In this document: in pieces, positions 27,926-37,501 of the stretch
How positions within the stretch are numbered: position 1 is the first letter of the stretch
Layout: every line of letters begins with the position of its first letter
Assembly (NCBI GenBank): GCA_021784595.1
Contig: JAJYHT010000080.1
Coordinates: forward strand, 1 to 64,000
Direction: 5' to 3'
Length of the DNA: 64,000 nucleotides
Origin: Bacillota bacterium
Lineage (GTDB): Bacteria; Bacillota; Sulfobacillia; Sulfobacillales; Sulfobacillaceae
The notes under the pieces: generated by a model
Database searches by the model: none
Told to the model about the DNA's origin: nothing
The model's input: only the letters and a program-made list of their open reading frames with translations
Position numbers and translations under genes: made by a program

Positions 27926-27940
27926 CTATATTCAGTTGCA

Positions 27941-27970
27941 TTGACAGGGTTTTTGACCGCGGCATATAAT
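27941..27970 (+). promoter_or_regulatory. Sigma-A promoter of secDF
   Basis: Consensus TTGACA (27941-27946) and consensus TATAAT (27965-27970) with an 18-base spacer. The predicted transcript starts near 27977, which rules out an in-frame ATG at 27969 as the secD start. Confidence 0.8.
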
Positions 27971-28001
27971 GAAACGATTTTGGGACAGGAGGCAGTGCGA
28001 C

Positions 28002-29213
28002 ATGCGCCAACGGAGCCGTGTCCAATTTTTTGCGCTCATCGCAATATTGTTGGCAGGTATATATTATTTTACTACGGTTAATCCAATTGCAGACCATCTT
28101 CGCTATGGATTGGATCTAAAAGGCGGGGTTACTGCTACTTATCAGGCGGAGCCGTCACCTGGGGCACCCGTCAATGCAAATACGATGGCACGGGCAATGG
28201 AAATCATGAGTTTTCGAGTCAATGCGCTTGGCGTATCGGAACCTCTGATCCAGCAAGTCGGTAACAACCGGATTACCATTGATTTGCCGGGAGTAAAAAA
28301 TCCCGAGCAGGCGCTTCAATATTTAGGCCAAACCTCGCAATTGATCATCAAGAGCCCTAAAGGCCAAGTTTTGTTGACCGGGGCGGACTTGTCCAATGCA
28401 CAAGCGGCAATAGTCAACGGATCTTATGTGGTTAATCTGACATTCAACGGCAAGGGCACCGCATTGTTTCGGGAAGCCACCACCAAATACTTCGGACAGC
28501 CGCTTCCCATTTATTTGAACGGCAAACTCGTCGAGGCGCCTTATGTCAAAGCGGTTATCGCTAATGGACAGGCGCAGATGAGTGGCAATTTCACTTCGTT
28601 GAAACAAGCACAACAAACAGCATTGCTTTTGCAATCGGGTGCCTTGCCGGTCAACCTTAAAGTGCTCGATGTGAGAACCGTCAGCGCTACCCTGGGGGCA
28701 GCCTCAGTGCGCGCCAGTAAATTGGCAGCTGCTATTGCGATAGCGCTTATTGCCATTATCATGGTGGTTTGGTACCGTTTGGCGGGGTTTGTGGCAGATA
28801 TAGCCTTGGCTATTTATCTGATGCTTATTTTGGGGGCCCTGTGGGCACTTCATGCGGTCATTACGGTGCCGGGGATTGCGGGTCTGATTTTATCGGTTGG
28901 GATGGCGGTTGATGCCAACGTGATAATATTTTCCCGCGTGCGAGAAGAAATCTTGAATGGAAAAACGCCTAGAGCCTCGGTGGCGGCAGGATTCCGACAT
29001 GCCATTCGCGCGATTTTAGACTCTCATGTGACGACGTTTGTGTCATCGCTTATCTTGTTTTATCTTGGCTCCGGAGAGGTTCGGGGATTTGCGCTAACCT
29101 TGATGATAGGCACGGTGATATCGTTGTTCACTGCGGTGTCCGTCACCGGCGTGGTGATACGGTGGGTGGCGGATGCTGGATGGGCCAAAGTTCGCCAGGT
29201 GTTCGTGGGATAG
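28002..29213 (+). CDS. secD: Protein translocase subunit SecD
   Basis: SecD assists SecYEG-driven protein export using the proton motive force. The first membrane helix follows the basic start MRQRSRVQFF. YGLDLKGGVTATYQ is the P1 signature, FRVNALGVSEP and NRITIDLPGV follow, and the C-terminal six-helix region holds GIAGLILSVGMAVDANVIIF and REEILNGKTPRASV. The external domain is short, giving 403 residues. ATG 28002 is chosen because AGGAGG lies nine bases upstream and the promoter -10 overlaps the alternative ATG. secF follows after 21 bases. Confidence 0.95.
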   Translation: MRQRSRVQFFALIAILLAGIYYFTTVNPIADHLRYGLDLKGGVTATYQAEPSPGAPVNANTMARAMEIMSFRVNALGVSEPLIQQVGNNRITIDLPGVKNPEQALQYLGQTSQLIIKSPKGQVLLTGADLSNAQAAIVNGSYVVNLTFNGKGTALFREATTKYFGQPLPIYLNGKLVEAPYVKAVIANGQAQMSGNFTSLKQAQQTALLLQSGALPVNLKVLDVRTVSATLGAASVRASKLAAAIAIALIAIIMVVWYRLAGFVADIALAIYLMLILGALWALHAVITVPGIAGLILSVGMAVDANVIIFSRVREEILNGKTPRASVAAGFRHAIRAILDSHVTTFVSSLILFYLGSGEVRGFALTLMIGTVISLFTAVSVTGVVIRWVADAGWAKVRQVFVG

Positions 29214-29234
29214 ATTGACGGCAGGGGGAGAAAT

Positions 29235-30149
29235 ATGACGATGCGATTTCACTTTCGCTTCATTCCGCACTGGAAGACCTGGCTTATGGTTTCAGGTTTA
29301 GTGGTGATATTGGCCATAGGGGCATTCTTTGTGCGCGGATTGAACTATGGAATTGACTTTACCGGCGGCAGCCAAATGAACTTGAAGTTTCACCATGCCG
29401 TGACCACCACGACCATCAAGACCGTGCTGAACCAAAACCACATAGCGGGAAGTACAGTGGTATTTGTGGGGACTGGCCGACAAAACGTGTTGGTGACCAC
29501 CCCTACCATTTCGGAGCATGAGCGAGGCGCGTTGCTGACTCAATTCCGCCAAAAAGTGGGGCAGTTTACTGAAATATCGACCACCAGGGTATCGTCGATC
29601 ATTGGCCAACAAACGGAACAGCGAGCCCTTTTAGCGGTATTGATCGCCATTGTGGCCATCATCCTCTATATCACGGTGCGGTTCGAATGGAAGTTCGCGC
29701 TGTCTGGAATTGTCGCCATGATCCACGATGTCATCATTACGGTGGGACTTATCGCCTTGATTCATATTCAACTCTCCGAGTATTTCATCATGGCGGTTCT
29801 AACTATTTTCGGATATTCCATCACGGATAAAATTATTGTCTTTGACCGGATTCGCGAAAATCTCAAGAAAAAGAAAAAGAATGATCCATTGGACGAGTTG
29901 GTCAACACCAGCTTGAATCAAGTGCTGGTCCGTTCGATAAATACATCGACCACGGTGGCTATTGCATTGCTTGCGCTCTTAATCTTTGCCGGCAGCAGCA
30001 TTAGAGATTTTGCTCTCACCATGCTCATCGGGGTTATTGTAGGAACCTACTCCTCCATCTTCGTGGCCAGTCCTATCTGGCTGCGATGGCATCTCGCCGA
30101 TGAAAACAAGCGCCGGAATCCCCATGCGCGTCCAGCCCCCCGCACATGA
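29235..30149 (+). CDS. secF: Protein translocase subunit SecF
   Basis: Partner of SecD. An N-terminal helix is followed by GLNYGIDFTGGSQMNLKF, the SecF P1-type signature, and the C-terminal bundle contains SEYFIMAVLTIFGYSITDKI and VFDRIRENLKK. NTSLNQVLVRSINTSTTVAI matches the SecF C-terminal block. 304 residues is normal. ATG 29235 follows GCAGGGGGAGAAAT; an ATG two codons later is also possible. Confidence 0.95.
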   Translation: MTMRFHFRFIPHWKTWLMVSGLVVILAIGAFFVRGLNYGIDFTGGSQMNLKFHHAVTTTTIKTVLNQNHIAGSTVVFVGTGRQNVLVTTPTISEHERGALLTQFRQKVGQFTEISTTRVSSIIGQQTEQRALLAVLIAIVAIILYITVRFEWKFALSGIVAMIHDVIITVGLIALIHIQLSEYFIMAVLTIFGYSITDKIIVFDRIRENLKKKKKNDPLDELVNTSLNQVLVRSINTSTTVAIALLALLIFAGSSIRDFALTMLIGVIVGTYSSIFVASPIWLRWHLADENKRRNPHARPAPRT

Positions 30150-30186
30150 CTTCTAGCCACGCGCGTTCCCTTCGACCTCCGGGCTC

Positions 30187-30216
30187 AAGGTGCATCCGTG
30201 GCGCAGAACCTTTTTT
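30187..30216 (+). terminator. Possible terminator after secDF
   Basis: AAGGT (30187-30191) pairs with ACCTT, the latter running into a six-T tract ending at 30216. The stem is short with a long loop, so support is weak. Confidence 0.35.
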
Positions 30217-30252
30217 GTCAGGATGGGCATCCTAGGGGTGGAGGTGTCTATT

Positions 30253-30651
30253 ATGACGTTATCGCGATATGGGCCCGAACATGAGTGGGAGTCTGTAGAA
30301 AATCAAGCACGGCATTTTTGGAACAGTCCTTGGGCTATGGTGTCACAATGGCGGCCTGGGCAAACGCGGGACGTCTACGTGTATGAAAATGACGATGACA
30401 TCATCATCGATGTGGATTTGGCTGGCATCAGCCCCCAAGATGCTTTGGTGGAGATGGATGACACCCACGTGAATCTTGAAGTGCGACCCGATCCAAAAGG
30501 ACGATGGGGTGGGGACGAAATCGTGATTCCGTTGCCCTTCCATGTCAATCCCGACACCGCACGGGCCAATTGGCATCATGGACTGCTTGAGATTCAAGTG
30601 CAGCGCCAATTGACCAAATCACGTTCCTTCAAACCTACAATCCGGCAATGA
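30253..30651 (+). CDS. Small heat shock protein, Hsp20 family
   Basis: ATP-independent chaperone with an alpha-crystallin domain. The domain runs from DVYVYENDDDIIIDVDLAGI to the end, with the family GLLEIQVQ motif (here HHGLLEIQVQ) that forms the dimer strand. The N-terminal arm is Trp-rich (FWNSPWAMVSQW). 132 residues is typical. ATG 30253 follows GGGTGGAGGTG. No CIRCE-type operator is visible upstream. The stop overlaps the next start by four bases. Confidence 0.9.
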   Translation: MTLSRYGPEHEWESVENQARHFWNSPWAMVSQWRPGQTRDVYVYENDDDIIIDVDLAGISPQDALVEMDDTHVNLEVRPDPKGRWGGDEIVIPLPFHVNPDTARANWHHGLLEIQVQRQLTKSRSFKPTIRQ

Positions 30652-31082
30652 ACTCCATAATTTGGGCGTTGGCCTGGATTACTGCGGGGCTTTCTTTAGT
30701 CAATGATTGGCCCTGGTTTTGGGCAACTTTCGTGCTGACCTGGACTTTTGGCATGAATCGGTTGCCTCACGCCCTCTGGTGGTTGTGGGGCGGGCTGGTG
30801 GTCCTATTCGCCGTGGAGGGCCTACTAAGAAACTATTTGCCCGACCCGCCTGTGGCTCGTTCGATGAAACGGCTATTGACGGAGTCGCTGCCGCTACTCT
30901 GGTTTTCGCTGTTATTGGGTCCGGTGCCGGGCATCGTAGCCTGGCAGGGGACGGTGGGGTTCGACGCCGGGATTCGACTGCGGGGATTTTTGCGCGATGC
31001 CAAAAGGCGCGCCCTCATAAGGTCAGCGCGCTTGGCCGTTGCGCTGGCTATCGTGTTCTTTCTGCCGTTGGGATTTCGATAA
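30648..31082 (+). CDS. Small integral membrane protein of unknown function
   Basis: A 144-residue protein with about four hydrophobic segments (IIWALAWITAGLSLV, FWATFVLTWTFG, WWLWGGLVVLFAVEGLL, ARLAVALAIVFFLPL) and a basic loop (RGFLRDAKRRALIRSAR) near the C-terminus. No family motif is recognised. The four-base overlap with hsp20 (ATGA) implies co-translation. An open frame in another phase covers the same bases but lacks a ribosome binding site. Confidence 0.6.
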   Translation: MNSIIWALAWITAGLSLVNDWPWFWATFVLTWTFGMNRLPHALWWLWGGLVVLFAVEGLLRNYLPDPPVARSMKRLLTESLPLLWFSLLLGPVPGIVAWQGTVGFDAGIRLRGFLRDAKRRALIRSARLAVALAIVFFLPLGFR

Positions 31083-31095
31083 GATGGGAGTCTTC

Positions 31096-31104
31096 TGGTA
31101 CAAT
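31096..31104 (+). promoter_or_regulatory. Candidate extended -10 promoter of the CDF gene
   Basis: TGGTACAAT fits TGN plus a 5/6 -10 hexamer, 42 bases before the CDF start. Confidence 0.5.
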
Positions 31105-31146
31105 CATTGCGTGTGTGTTAACGCGACGGATTGAGTTAAACGGGGC

Positions 31147-32040
31147 ATGAATATGGTTGACGTTGAGGGAGAGTTGCGCACCAGCACCCGGAGTGCATGG
31201 TGGGGAGCCTTAGGAAACTTATTGTTGACAGTGCTCAAGGTGTCAGTGGGGATTTTTGGCCACTCACGAGCATTAATTGCTGATGGCGTCCACTCGGGAG
31301 CCGATCTGGTGTCGTCCTTAGCAGTCGTGGTGGGCCTTAAGGTGTCTCGTTTACCTCCCGATGCCGGCCACAACTACGGTCACGCCAAGGCTGAGGCCGT
31401 CGCTCAAAAAGTGGTGGCATTGTTATTAATTCTGGCCGGATTTGAACTCGGCAACAATGCACTCAGCGCGTTTCAACATCCGAGTCGCACACGGCCCACT
31501 ACCCTTACCTTAGGGGTGGCGCTCGCAGTGATGGGGTTTAAGTGGGTCATGTACCATCGCCAGCGTAAGGTGGCGTTGCAAACCGGCAGCCACAGCCTGA
31601 TGGCTGCCGCCTTAGACAGCCGTATGGATGTGATTTCATCCCTTGTGGCAAGTGCGGCTATTTTTGGCGCGCAATTGGGGTTGCCCCATTTTGATGCGAT
31701 TGGGGCGCTGGCGGTCGCCGTGTTAGTGGCATGGCTAGGCATTGAAATTTTTTCTGAAGCCGCCAATGACTTAATGGACAGAGCAGCTTCGCCGGAGATG
31801 GTGCGCGATATGAAAAATACGATTGCCCAGGTGCCAGGCATCATAGGAATTTCTGAATTGCGAACCCGGATTTCCGGCACACAGGCCCTGGTAGACGTTA
31901 AAATAGAGGTGGATCGTCAACTGTCTTTGGTAGAGGCTCATGAAATCTCGCATCGAGTCAAGGACGCTTTAATGACGTTGCCCCGTGTTCAGGACGTGAT
32001 GGTGCATGTCAATCCCGCGTCCCCATCCCAGCACTCTTAA
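31147..32040 (+). CDS. Cation diffusion facilitator transporter
   Basis: Proton-coupled divalent metal exporter of the CDF family. Six membrane segments and a C-terminal ferredoxin-like domain (GISELRTRISGTQALVDVKI, then HEISHRVKDALM) give the standard 297 residues. The transport site in helix 2 is ADGVHSGAD (His49, Asp53), and in helix 5 it is LDSRMDVISS (Asp157, Asp161) where most zinc carriers have His-xxx-Asp. The interhelix signature is HNYGHAKAEA. Metal choice cannot be read with certainty, and His/Asp/Asp/Asp is unusual. recJ follows after 12 bases. Confidence 0.92.
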   Translation: MNMVDVEGELRTSTRSAWWGALGNLLLTVLKVSVGIFGHSRALIADGVHSGADLVSSLAVVVGLKVSRLPPDAGHNYGHAKAEAVAQKVVALLLILAGFELGNNALSAFQHPSRTRPTTLTLGVALAVMGFKWVMYHRQRKVALQTGSHSLMAAALDSRMDVISSLVASAAIFGAQLGLPHFDAIGALAVAVLVAWLGIEIFSEAANDLMDRAASPEMVRDMKNTIAQVPGIIGISELRTRISGTQALVDVKIEVDRQLSLVEAHEISHRVKDALMTLPRVQDVMVHVNPASPSQHS

Positions 32041-32052
32041 GGAGTCCTTTGA

Positions 32053-34329
32053 TTGAAGAGCCATCAATATCCAGTATGGACCGTTCGCGATGCCCATGAA
32101 CTGCAATTGCTGTCACAGTTTGCCAAAGATACAGGAATATCATCGATTACAGCACAAGTCTTGTGGCGTCGTGGCATAAAAACCAAAGGCGCGTATGAGG
32201 AATTAATTGCTGGGTCGAAAACTTTGTCGTCGCCATTTGACCTGCCTGACATGGAACAGGCGGTAGCTGCTCTAACGGAGGCCAAGGGCCGTCAAGAGCG
32301 GATTCGGGTTTATGGCGACTATGACGCTGATGGAGTGACCGCCACCGCCGTAATGGTTAAAGGACTGACGGCATGGGGCGTAGGGCATCTAGTCGATTAT
32401 TACATTCCTAATCGCTTTGATGAAGGCTACGGCTTGAATGTGGAGGCAGTACAGCAAGCCGCGGTCGATGGGGTGTCCTGGCTGATAACTGTTGACTGTG
32501 GATCAAGCTCGCCTGAAGCCGCTGAAGTGGCCCGCCAATTGGGAGTTAGGTTGCTGATTACCGATCACCATGGATTGCCTGACCGTCTGCCCCAAGCGCG
32601 GGCATTGGTCAATCCAGAACGGATGTTGCGCCCTAACCGGCTGTCAGGAGCTGGTGTGGCCCTTCAAGTCATTCGCGCGCTTTTGGGGGACGATACTCCC
32701 CAATGGTGTTATGGCGTGGCCGCGATAGGGACGGTAGCCGACGTCGTGCCTCTGCGGGGAGACAACCGTCTTTTAGTCCGCTTGGGCCTGGACGTCTTGC
32801 AACAGGGCCAAGTGCTTGGGGTCAATGCGCTAATGGCGGTACGAGACCGTACCACGACCCACATTAATGCAGACGACTTAGGGTATTCGATTGGACCTCA
32901 GTTGAATGCGGCCGGCCGAATGGGCGATGCTGACTTGGCGGTTCAGGTGCTGTTGTCAATGGACGAGCCCAGTGCGATGACGGCCGCTTTGTCCTTAAAT
33001 TCCATCAACCAACAGCGTCGGGAATTGGAACGAGACATTACCCAACAAGCATGGGAATGGCTTAGCCAACACTGGGAAAGTGAGTTGCCAGCTTTTGTGG
33101 TGGTTGCTGGCGATGGATGGCATCACGGCGTCATCGGGATTGTGGCGTCCCGGCTGAAAGAAGCTCTGCGCCGACCGGTGGCGGTTATCGGATGGGATAA
33201 AGAAGAGGGCAAGGGTTCGGGGCGCGGCATCGAAGGCCTTCACCTTTTAAAACACATGCGCCAGCATGCCGACCAGTTCACCAAATTGGGCGGCCATCAG
33301 GGAGCCGCCGGATTTAGCCTGCTCAAGCAGGATCCCATGATCTTAAGTCACCTCTTGTCGCAACAGATTCCCCTGGATGTGCGGCGGCAGTCCAGGCGCG
33401 GTCCCTTGGTCGATTGGCAAGGCATGGCCAGCCAAATTGATCAGAATGTGCTGAGAGAATTTGCCGTTTTGGAGCCCTTTGGCCATGGATTTGAGCGACC
33501 GCGATTTTTGCTGAGCGGTGAAATTGGAGATGTATGGACCATGGGGGCTCAGCACCAACATTTGGCCATGACGTTCAAACATAGCACGATGCGGACTCTT
33601 CTTTTTCAGCAGGGCCCATTGGCTGAACCTCTTTCCGATGCTTCGTTTACCCGGGTGGTAGCGAAGTTGGAGTGGAATACGTTTCGCGGCCGAACCAATC
33701 CCCAATGGTTGGCGGAAGAAATTTTGGAACCGAGACCAACAGCGGATATTAAGGGTCGGGTAGTGTGGCAGCGCGCACCTTCCGATCTCAATGGGCGGGT
33801 AATCTGGATAGTTTCAGGCCGCCGGGCTGCCTGGCCTTCTCCGTTTGTAGGGGTCAACTATGTGATGCAAGAAGCTGCTCAAAGAGGGCATCTAACGAAC
33901 TTGGCGATTGATGCGTGGCGGCCTTGGCCACGTCTGGAGAATTGGGCAGATCATGTGGTGTGGTTGATTCATCCTCCCTCGCGATGGTGGCTCCAGGCTA
34001 GTGCGAGGCTGTTAAACGCCGAGGGGACACTGTGGGTGGATCCTGACGCACCTAAAGAACCGGTTGCTCGATTTATGGAGAAATTGACGCCAAACCGAGA
34101 CAAAATGGCTCGTCACTGGCGAAATTGGAAGCGAGGTGGCTCTCCTTTGGTGATTGGCCGTAGTATCTTTCGGGAGCTGGGTCTTGATCCTAACGACCCC
34201 GCCACCACAAAATCTGATTTGCAAAACAGCGTGCTGTACCAGGACGCCGTGCGACGATGGCAGGAACATGAATATTGTTGGCAGTATCCTCTCACCCTTT
34301 GGGAAGATTTGCCCGACCGTGCGCCATAG
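32053..34329 (+). CDS. recJ: Single-stranded-DNA exonuclease RecJ
   Basis: 5'-3' ssDNA exonuclease of recombination and base excision repair. DHH phosphoesterase motifs are YGDYDADGVTATAVM (motif I), LITVDCGSSS, the DHH itself in LITDHHGLPD, and the DHHA1 motif near GKGSGRGIEGLHLL and GGHQGAAGFSL. An OB-fold region follows and the C-terminal 200 residues are the less conserved Firmicute extension. Length 758 residues. TTG 32053 is preceded by TAAGGAGTCC. Apt and Rel follow, the usual recJ-apt-rel order of Firmicutes. Confidence 0.95.
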   Translation: MKSHQYPVWTVRDAHELQLLSQFAKDTGISSITAQVLWRRGIKTKGAYEELIAGSKTLSSPFDLPDMEQAVAALTEAKGRQERIRVYGDYDADGVTATAVMVKGLTAWGVGHLVDYYIPNRFDEGYGLNVEAVQQAAVDGVSWLITVDCGSSSPEAAEVARQLGVRLLITDHHGLPDRLPQARALVNPERMLRPNRLSGAGVALQVIRALLGDDTPQWCYGVAAIGTVADVVPLRGDNRLLVRLGLDVLQQGQVLGVNALMAVRDRTTTHINADDLGYSIGPQLNAAGRMGDADLAVQVLLSMDEPSAMTAALSLNSINQQRRELERDITQQAWEWLSQHWESELPAFVVVAGDGWHHGVIGIVASRLKEALRRPVAVIGWDKEEGKGSGRGIEGLHLLKHMRQHADQFTKLGGHQGAAGFSLLKQDPMILSHLLSQQIPLDVRRQSRRGPLVDWQGMASQIDQNVLREFAVLEPFGHGFERPRFLLSGEIGDVWTMGAQHQHLAMTFKHSTMRTLLFQQGPLAEPLSDASFTRVVAKLEWNTFRGRTNPQWLAEEILEPRPTADIKGRVVWQRAPSDLNGRVIWIVSGRRAAWPSPFVGVNYVMQEAAQRGHLTNLAIDAWRPWPRLENWADHVVWLIHPPSRWWLQASARLLNAEGTLWVDPDAPKEPVARFMEKLTPNRDKMARHWRNWKRGGSPLVIGRSIFRELGLDPNDPATTKSDLQNSVLYQDAVRRWQEHEYCWQYPLTLWEDLPDRAP

Positions 34330-34362
34330 GACCAATTACGATGCAGCGAGGAGGAGAAAACA

Positions 34363-34881
34363 ATGGCGTGGACTGATTTGTTGCGTGAAATTCCAGACTT
34401 TCCGATGCCGGGTGTATTGTTTCGCGATGTACTGCCAGTGATGGCCAATGCCGAGGCGTGGCATGAAGCGTTGGATGGGTTGGAACATCTGATACGACCA
34501 CTGGGAGCACAAGCCGTAGTGGCTCCTGAGGCACGGGGATTTCTGATCGCGGCGCCACTAGCCGATCGTCTTAGGATAGGATTGATTCCCGTTCGCAAGC
34601 CGGGCAAATTGCCAGACCCTATTCTCCGCGAGGCATATTCGTTAGAATATGGGGATAACCAGCTGGAAATCGAGGAGAACACCCCGTTGGACGGATTACG
34701 GGTGGTGATTGTCGACGATGTGCTAGCGACCGGGGGGACCGTGGCGGCATGTGCCCGATTGGTGGAGCGTCTCTCGGCAAATGTGGTGGGCTATGCGTTT
34801 TTAATTGAATTGCAGGGATTGCAGGGACGTCAACGCTTAGATCTGCGTACCGCCGACATCATCACGTTGTTGACGCTATAA
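34363..34881 (+). CDS. apt: Adenine phosphoribosyltransferase
   Basis: Salvages adenine to AMP with PRPP. The PRPP-binding motif reads VVIVDDVLATGGTVAAC; FPMPGVLFRDVLP and APEARGFLIAAPLADRL are Apt hallmarks, as is RKPGKLPDPI. 172 residues is standard. ATG 34363 follows GAGGAGGAGAAAACA. Lies between recJ and rel, the common Firmicute arrangement. Confidence 0.96.
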   Translation: MAWTDLLREIPDFPMPGVLFRDVLPVMANAEAWHEALDGLEHLIRPLGAQAVVAPEARGFLIAAPLADRLRIGLIPVRKPGKLPDPILREAYSLEYGDNQLEIEENTPLDGLRVVIVDDVLATGGTVAACARLVERLSANVVGYAFLIELQGLQGRQRLDLRTADIITLLTL

Positions 34882-34910
34882 AGGGCTATGCGCCAAAAGG
34901 GGGAGTGGGC

Positions 34911-37061
34911 ATGACCGAATTAGAAATGGTGGAGCAATTAGGATTTGATGCCGATTCTCCCGAAGCGCAGCAAATTGCGGAAGCCATACGTTTTTCCGCG
35001 TCAGCCCATCTTGGGCAGAGTCGGGCGTCTGGCGATCCCTATGTAGCCCATCCCCTGGCTGTAGCATCGATTTTGGCCGATTTGAAGATGGATTCGCCGA
35101 CGATTATTGCGGCTTTGCTGCATGACGTCGTAGAAGATACCTCTTATACGTTGCAAGATATTGAGGCGCGGTTCGGCAGTGAGGTAGCGCAACTAGTCGA
35201 CGGGGTGACCAAACTGGACCGGTTGGAGGTTCGTACCCGCGAGGAAGAACAGGCCGAAAATCTTCGCAAAATGTTGTTGGCTATGGCCAAGGACATTCGG
35301 GTCATCTTGATCAAGTTGGCGGACCGCCTTCATAACATGCGCACTCTAAAACATCTAACCGCCGATCGGGTACAGCGAATTGCGCGGGAAACCATGGATA
35401 TATACGCTCCCTTGGCCCATCGTCTGGGCATTTTTCGAATAAAGTGGGAACTCGAGGACTTGGCGTTTCAACACTTGCAGCCCGATGCCTATCAACAAAT
35501 GAAGGAACGGGTGGCGAAAAAGCGCAAGGAACGAGAAGCGGCGGTCGATGCCGTAACCAATGAACTGAGCCACCGTCTGGAGTCTATGGGCATGGTGTTT
35601 GAAGTGTCGGGAAGAGCCAAACATCTCTACAGCATTTATCAAAAAATGGTAAAACAAGGGAAGGATTTTGGCGAAATTTACGATTTAGTCGCGGTGCGGG
35701 TTTCGGTGGAATCGGTCAAGGACTGCTATGCGGTGCTAGGACTGGTCCACTCGCTATGGAAGCCGGTTCCCGGTCGTTTTAAGGACTATATTGCCATGCC
35801 TAAGTCCAACCTTTATCAGAGTCTGCACACTACCGTCATGGGGCCGGCAGGAGAACCTCTGGAAGTTCAAATTCGCACTTTTGAGATGCATCACACGGCG
35901 GAATACGGGATCGCGGCGCATTGGCGTTACAAAGAGGGAACCAAAGAGGACCGCGAATTTGAACAAAAGCTTTCCTGGCTGCGCCAATTGCTTGAGTGGC
36001 AACGCGACATGCGTGATGCCCGCGAATTTATGGAAACCCTAAGGGTGGATTTGTTCAGCGACGAAGTGTTTGTCTTTACCCCTAAGGGGGATGTGCTGGA
36101 TTTGCCCGCAGGATCGACGCCTATAGACTTTGCGTATCGGATTCATACCGATGTGGGCAATCACTGTGTGGGGGCCAAGGTCAACGGACGCATTGTTCCT
36201 CTGGCCACCTCATTGGAAAACGGTGATATTATCGAGGTGCTAGTCAATAGGAAATCGCCGGGGCCCAGTACAGATTGGCTCAACATAGTGCGTACCTCGC
36301 AAGCCAAGACGAGAATACGGCAATGGTTGAGGAGGGAACGGCGACAGGAGCATTTGGCCCGGGGCCAGGAAATTCTTGACCGCGAACTACGCAGGGCGGC
36401 AGTGGAAATCCATGCCGACCGTTTGGCAGACGAAGTGCGCCGACTGGGGTGGGGAACTCCGGAAGAATTGGCGATTGGCATCAGTGACGGCAGTGTCAAC
36501 CCCGTACAAGCGGTTTCTCGAATTAAAGAGGACATCACCCGTCAGATGACTCCCATCGTCACCTCCACCACGCCGAAAAAACCCAAACCGGTGGTTCCCG
36601 CGAACGGGTCGGAAATATTGGTCCGCGGCCAACGCCGAATGCTTACACGCTTGGCGCGGTGTTGTCAGCCGGTGCCTGGAGATCCGATAATTGGCTATTT
36701 AACGCGCGGACGGGGGGTTTCGGTCCATCGTTTAGGGTGTCCCAATGAGATAGAACTAAGCCGTGATACGGAACGGCTGATTGAAGTTAGTTGGGACCAA
36801 GACGAAGCCGAAATGGCTCCACATCCGGTGGAGTTGGCGGTATACGCATGGGACCGTGCGGGGCTTTTGGCTGACGTGGCCAATGTGGTGGCTGATTCCA
36901 ACATCATTTCGGCAAAGGCGAGAGGGTTTCGGGATCGCACAGCGGTGGTCAATGTCAGGCTTGAAGTAAAAAATTTAACTCAATTGACACGCATCATTGG
37001 GCGTTTGGAAAATCTGCCCTATGTGCAGCGAGTTGACCGTGTCAGCCACGAACGTATTTAA
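34911..37061 (+). CDS. rel: Bifunctional (p)ppGpp synthetase/hydrolase Rel
   Basis: Stringent-response enzyme. Domains in order: HD hydrolase (residues 40-190, with LLHDVVEDTSYT and LADRLHNMRTL), synthetase (near residue 240, GRAKHLYSIYQKM, then YHSLHTT-like YQSLHTTVMGP), TGS (VFVFTPKGDVLDLPAGSTP), a helical/zinc-finger part (ARCCQPVPGD) and ACT (VELAVYAWDRAGLLADVANV). Both catalytic sites look intact. ATG 34911 is six bases after GGGGGA; GTG 34905 is too close. The stop overlaps the dtd start by one base (TAATG). Confidence 0.96.
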   Translation: MTELEMVEQLGFDADSPEAQQIAEAIRFSASAHLGQSRASGDPYVAHPLAVASILADLKMDSPTIIAALLHDVVEDTSYTLQDIEARFGSEVAQLVDGVTKLDRLEVRTREEEQAENLRKMLLAMAKDIRVILIKLADRLHNMRTLKHLTADRVQRIARETMDIYAPLAHRLGIFRIKWELEDLAFQHLQPDAYQQMKERVAKKRKEREAAVDAVTNELSHRLESMGMVFEVSGRAKHLYSIYQKMVKQGKDFGEIYDLVAVRVSVESVKDCYAVLGLVHSLWKPVPGRFKDYIAMPKSNLYQSLHTTVMGPAGEPLEVQIRTFEMHHTAEYGIAAHWRYKEGTKEDREFEQKLSWLRQLLEWQRDMRDAREFMETLRVDLFSDEVFVFTPKGDVLDLPAGSTPIDFAYRIHTDVGNHCVGAKVNGRIVPLATSLENGDIIEVLVNRKSPGPSTDWLNIVRTSQAKTRIRQWLRRERRQEHLARGQEILDRELRRAAVEIHADRLADEVRRLGWGTPEELAIGISDGSVNPVQAVSRIKEDITRQMTPIVTSTTPKKPKPVVPANGSEILVRGQRRMLTRLARCCQPVPGDPIIGYLTRGRGVSVHRLGCPNEIELSRDTERLIEVSWDQDEAEMAPHPVELAVYAWDRAGLLADVANVVADSNIISAKARGFRDRTAVVNVRLEVKNLTQLTRIIGRLENLPYVQRVDRVSHERI

Positions 37062-37501
37062 TGAGAGCCCTAGTCCAGCGTGTAAAAACCGCTACGGTCA
37101 CAGTAAACGGAGCTCTATGGGGACAGATAGGAATCGGCCTGGTGGTGTTTTTAGGCGTTTCTCCCACCGACACCGACGAGCAAGCTCTCTGGCTCAGCCA
37201 AAAGATATCGCGTCTGCGGGCGTTCGATGATGAAACTGGGAAAATGCAGCGTGATCTTAGCGAAGTGGGAGGGAGTTTGCTGGTGGTGTCTCAATTTACA
37301 CTGTATGCGGAAGTCCGCCGCGGCAGGAGACCCGATTTTACCAAGGCGGCGCCGAGTGGTTATGCAGAACCCTTGTATAATAAATTTGTCACAGCATGTC
37401 GGAAATGGGTGCCGCAGGTGCAGACGGGTGCGTTTGGCGCTGATATGGACGTTTCCCTTACTAATTGGGGTCCGGTGACGCTATGGATCGAAACTCCCTG
37501 A
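37061..37501 (+). CDS. dtd: D-aminoacyl-tRNA deacylase
   Basis: Removes D-amino acids from tRNA. It has the family start MRALVQRVKTATVTVNG, the catalytic-pocket motif SQFTLYAEVRRGRRP, and the cross-subunit Gly-Pro motif in NWGPVTLWIE. 146 residues is standard. Coupled to rel by a one-base overlap, as in many Firmicutes. The 110 bases to hisS contain a short hairpin (TCCCT/AGGGA) but no T-box leader. Confidence 0.96.
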   Translation: MRALVQRVKTATVTVNGALWGQIGIGLVVFLGVSPTDTDEQALWLSQKISRLRAFDDETGKMQRDLSEVGGSLLVVSQFTLYAEVRRGRRPDFTKAAPSGYAEPLYNKFVTACRKWVPQVQTGAFGADMDVSLTNWGPVTLWIETP

